Shown here piece by piece: positions 6,271-6,968 of a stretch of 6,968 nt of DNA. Numbering within the stretch: position 1 is the first letter of the stretch; every line of letters begins with the position of its first letter. The position numbers and the translations under genes are program-made. The notes beneath the pieces were generated by a model, which saw nothing but the letters and a program-made list of their open reading frames with translations, searched no databases and was not told the DNA's origin. The stretch comes from Bacteroidales bacterium UBA1064 (GTDB lineage Bacteria > Bacteroidota > Bacteroidia > Bacteroidales > Tenuifilaceae), in NCBI GenBank assembly GCA_002316235.1, contig DCDD01000143.1, positions 1-6,968 on the forward strand, written 5' to 3'.

Positions 6271-6968
6271 ATGAAAATATCCATCATTCAAGCATCGCCG
6301 TTTTGGGAGAGCATAGAGGAAAACCTTCAGCTTTTTACCGCCAAAATTGAAAGCACTTCAACAGATACCAACTTGATTCTGCTTCCCGAAATGTTTACCA
6401 CCGGTTTCACCATGAAGCCCAGGGAATGCGATGCAAGTGAAGCCGAGCGAACTCTTGATTGGATGTTGCAAACCTCCATGGTAAGGAAAGCCGCTATTGT
6501 TGGAAGCATTATTGCCCGGAAAGAAAACAAACTCGTGAACAGAATGGCTTTTGTTATGCCCAACGGACAGGTTGTTTTCTATGATAAACGCCACCTCTTC
6601 AGGATGGCCGGTGAGCACAACCAATACTCCGCCGGTAACCAAAGGGTAGTAGTAAGCTACATGGGCTGGCGGATACTTCTTACCATTTGCTACGATTTGC
6701 GTTTCCCTGTTTGGTGTCGAAACAGGAATGACTACGACCTGATGCTCAACGTTGCTAACTTTCCGGATGAACGAAGCTATGCGTGGAATTCCCTACTGGT
6801 TGCACGGGCTATCGAAAATCAGTGCTTTGTAGCCGCCTGCAATCGAGTGGGCATTGATGGCAGCGGGACGAATTATTCTGGTGATTCTCAGGTAGTTGAC
6901 CCAATGGGACAAATTGTAGCTAAGGCAAACCCCAACAGCGAATCAACTATTGAAGCTTCAATCTCATT
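6271..6968 (+). CDS. yafV: Omega-amidase, YafV/NIT2-type carbon-nitrogen hydrolase (3' end cut by window)
   Basis: The 232 visible codons encode a nitrilase-superfamily amidase very like E. coli YafV (about 256 residues), so only some 25 residues are missing. The catalytic triad is present: Glu40 in LLPEMFTTGF, Lys106 in FYDKRHLFRMAGEH, and Cys140 in TICYDLRFPVWCRN. Other family segments are NDYDLMLNVANFP (153-165), ARAIENQCFVAACNRVG (178-194) and YSGDSQVVDPMGQIVA (202-217). Omega-amidases hydrolyse alpha-ketoglutaramate to 2-oxoglutarate and ammonia, and alpha-ketosuccinamate to oxaloacetate, clearing the products of glutamine or asparagine transamination in the cytoplasm. The upstream aminotransferase is a plausible partner. 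ATG at 6271 fits the family N-terminus (KISIIQASPFWES); no Shine-Dalgarno precedes it. Specificity is inferred from close motif resemblance to YafV rather than to other nitrilase branches. Confidence 0.93.
   Translation, partial: MKISIIQASPFWESIEENLQLFTAKIESTSTDTNLILLPEMFTTGFTMKPRECDASEAERTLDWMLQTSMVRKAAIVGSIIARKENKLVNRMAFVMPNGQVVFYDKRHLFRMAGEHNQYSAGNQRVVVSYMGWRILLTICYDLRFPVWCRNRNDYDLMLNVANFPDERSYAWNSLLVARAIENQCFVAACNRVGIDGSGTNYSGDSQVVDPMGQIVAKANPNSESTIEASIS

Noticed and set aside
6327..6642. Two overlapping antisense frames of 78 and 94 codons inside the omega-amidase gene
   Set aside because: Both are opposite the catalytic Glu and Lys motifs of a well-supported gene and have no recognisable product.

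Overview
The window looks like chromosomal DNA from a member of the Bacteroidota, possibly a Bacteroidales or Marinilabiliales relative. Three things point there. The leftmost gene encodes the DUF4369/DUF5106/thioredoxin-type exported protein typical of that phylum. Candidate promoters fit the phylum's TAnnTTTG (-7) and TTTG (-33) pattern. None of the main start codons has a convincing Shine-Dalgarno sequence. No tRNA, rRNA, CRISPR array, insertion sequence, phage gene or defence gene was seen.

Layout from left to right: (1) an exported TlpA/ResA-like thioredoxin protein on the minus strand, which runs off the left edge just after its CxxC motif; (2) a 178-bp divergent intergenic region with a good minus-strand promoter; (3) a complete plus-strand YyaL/SPATA20-family protein (thioredoxin-like domain plus alpha/alpha-barrel); (4) a 418-bp gap with no recognisable gene; (5) a 381-residue membrane-anchored protein of unknown function; (6) a 354-bp gap with a candidate promoter near its right end; (7) a PLP-dependent class IV aminotransferase that starts at TTG; (8) a 173-bp gap holding what looks like a frameshifted remnant of a second aminotransferase 5' end, plus a candidate promoter; (9) a YafV-type omega-amidase missing only its C-terminal end at the right edge.

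Two gene pairings may be functional. The two divergent genes on the left both carry thioredoxin-fold domains, although only one is exported. On the right, an aminotransferase lies next to an omega-amidase. Omega-amidases hydrolyse the alpha-ketoglutaramate (or alpha-ketosuccinamate) left when glutamine (or asparagine) donates its amino group, so the two could act in sequence; this is inferred from proximity and family knowledge. The wide spacing between plus-strand genes suggests separate transcription units rather than one tight operon.

The most notable observations are the decayed aminotransferase remnant, whose differences from the intact gene show a coding pattern, and the uncharacterised membrane-anchored protein. 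I saw no convincing evidence of a new multi-gene system.
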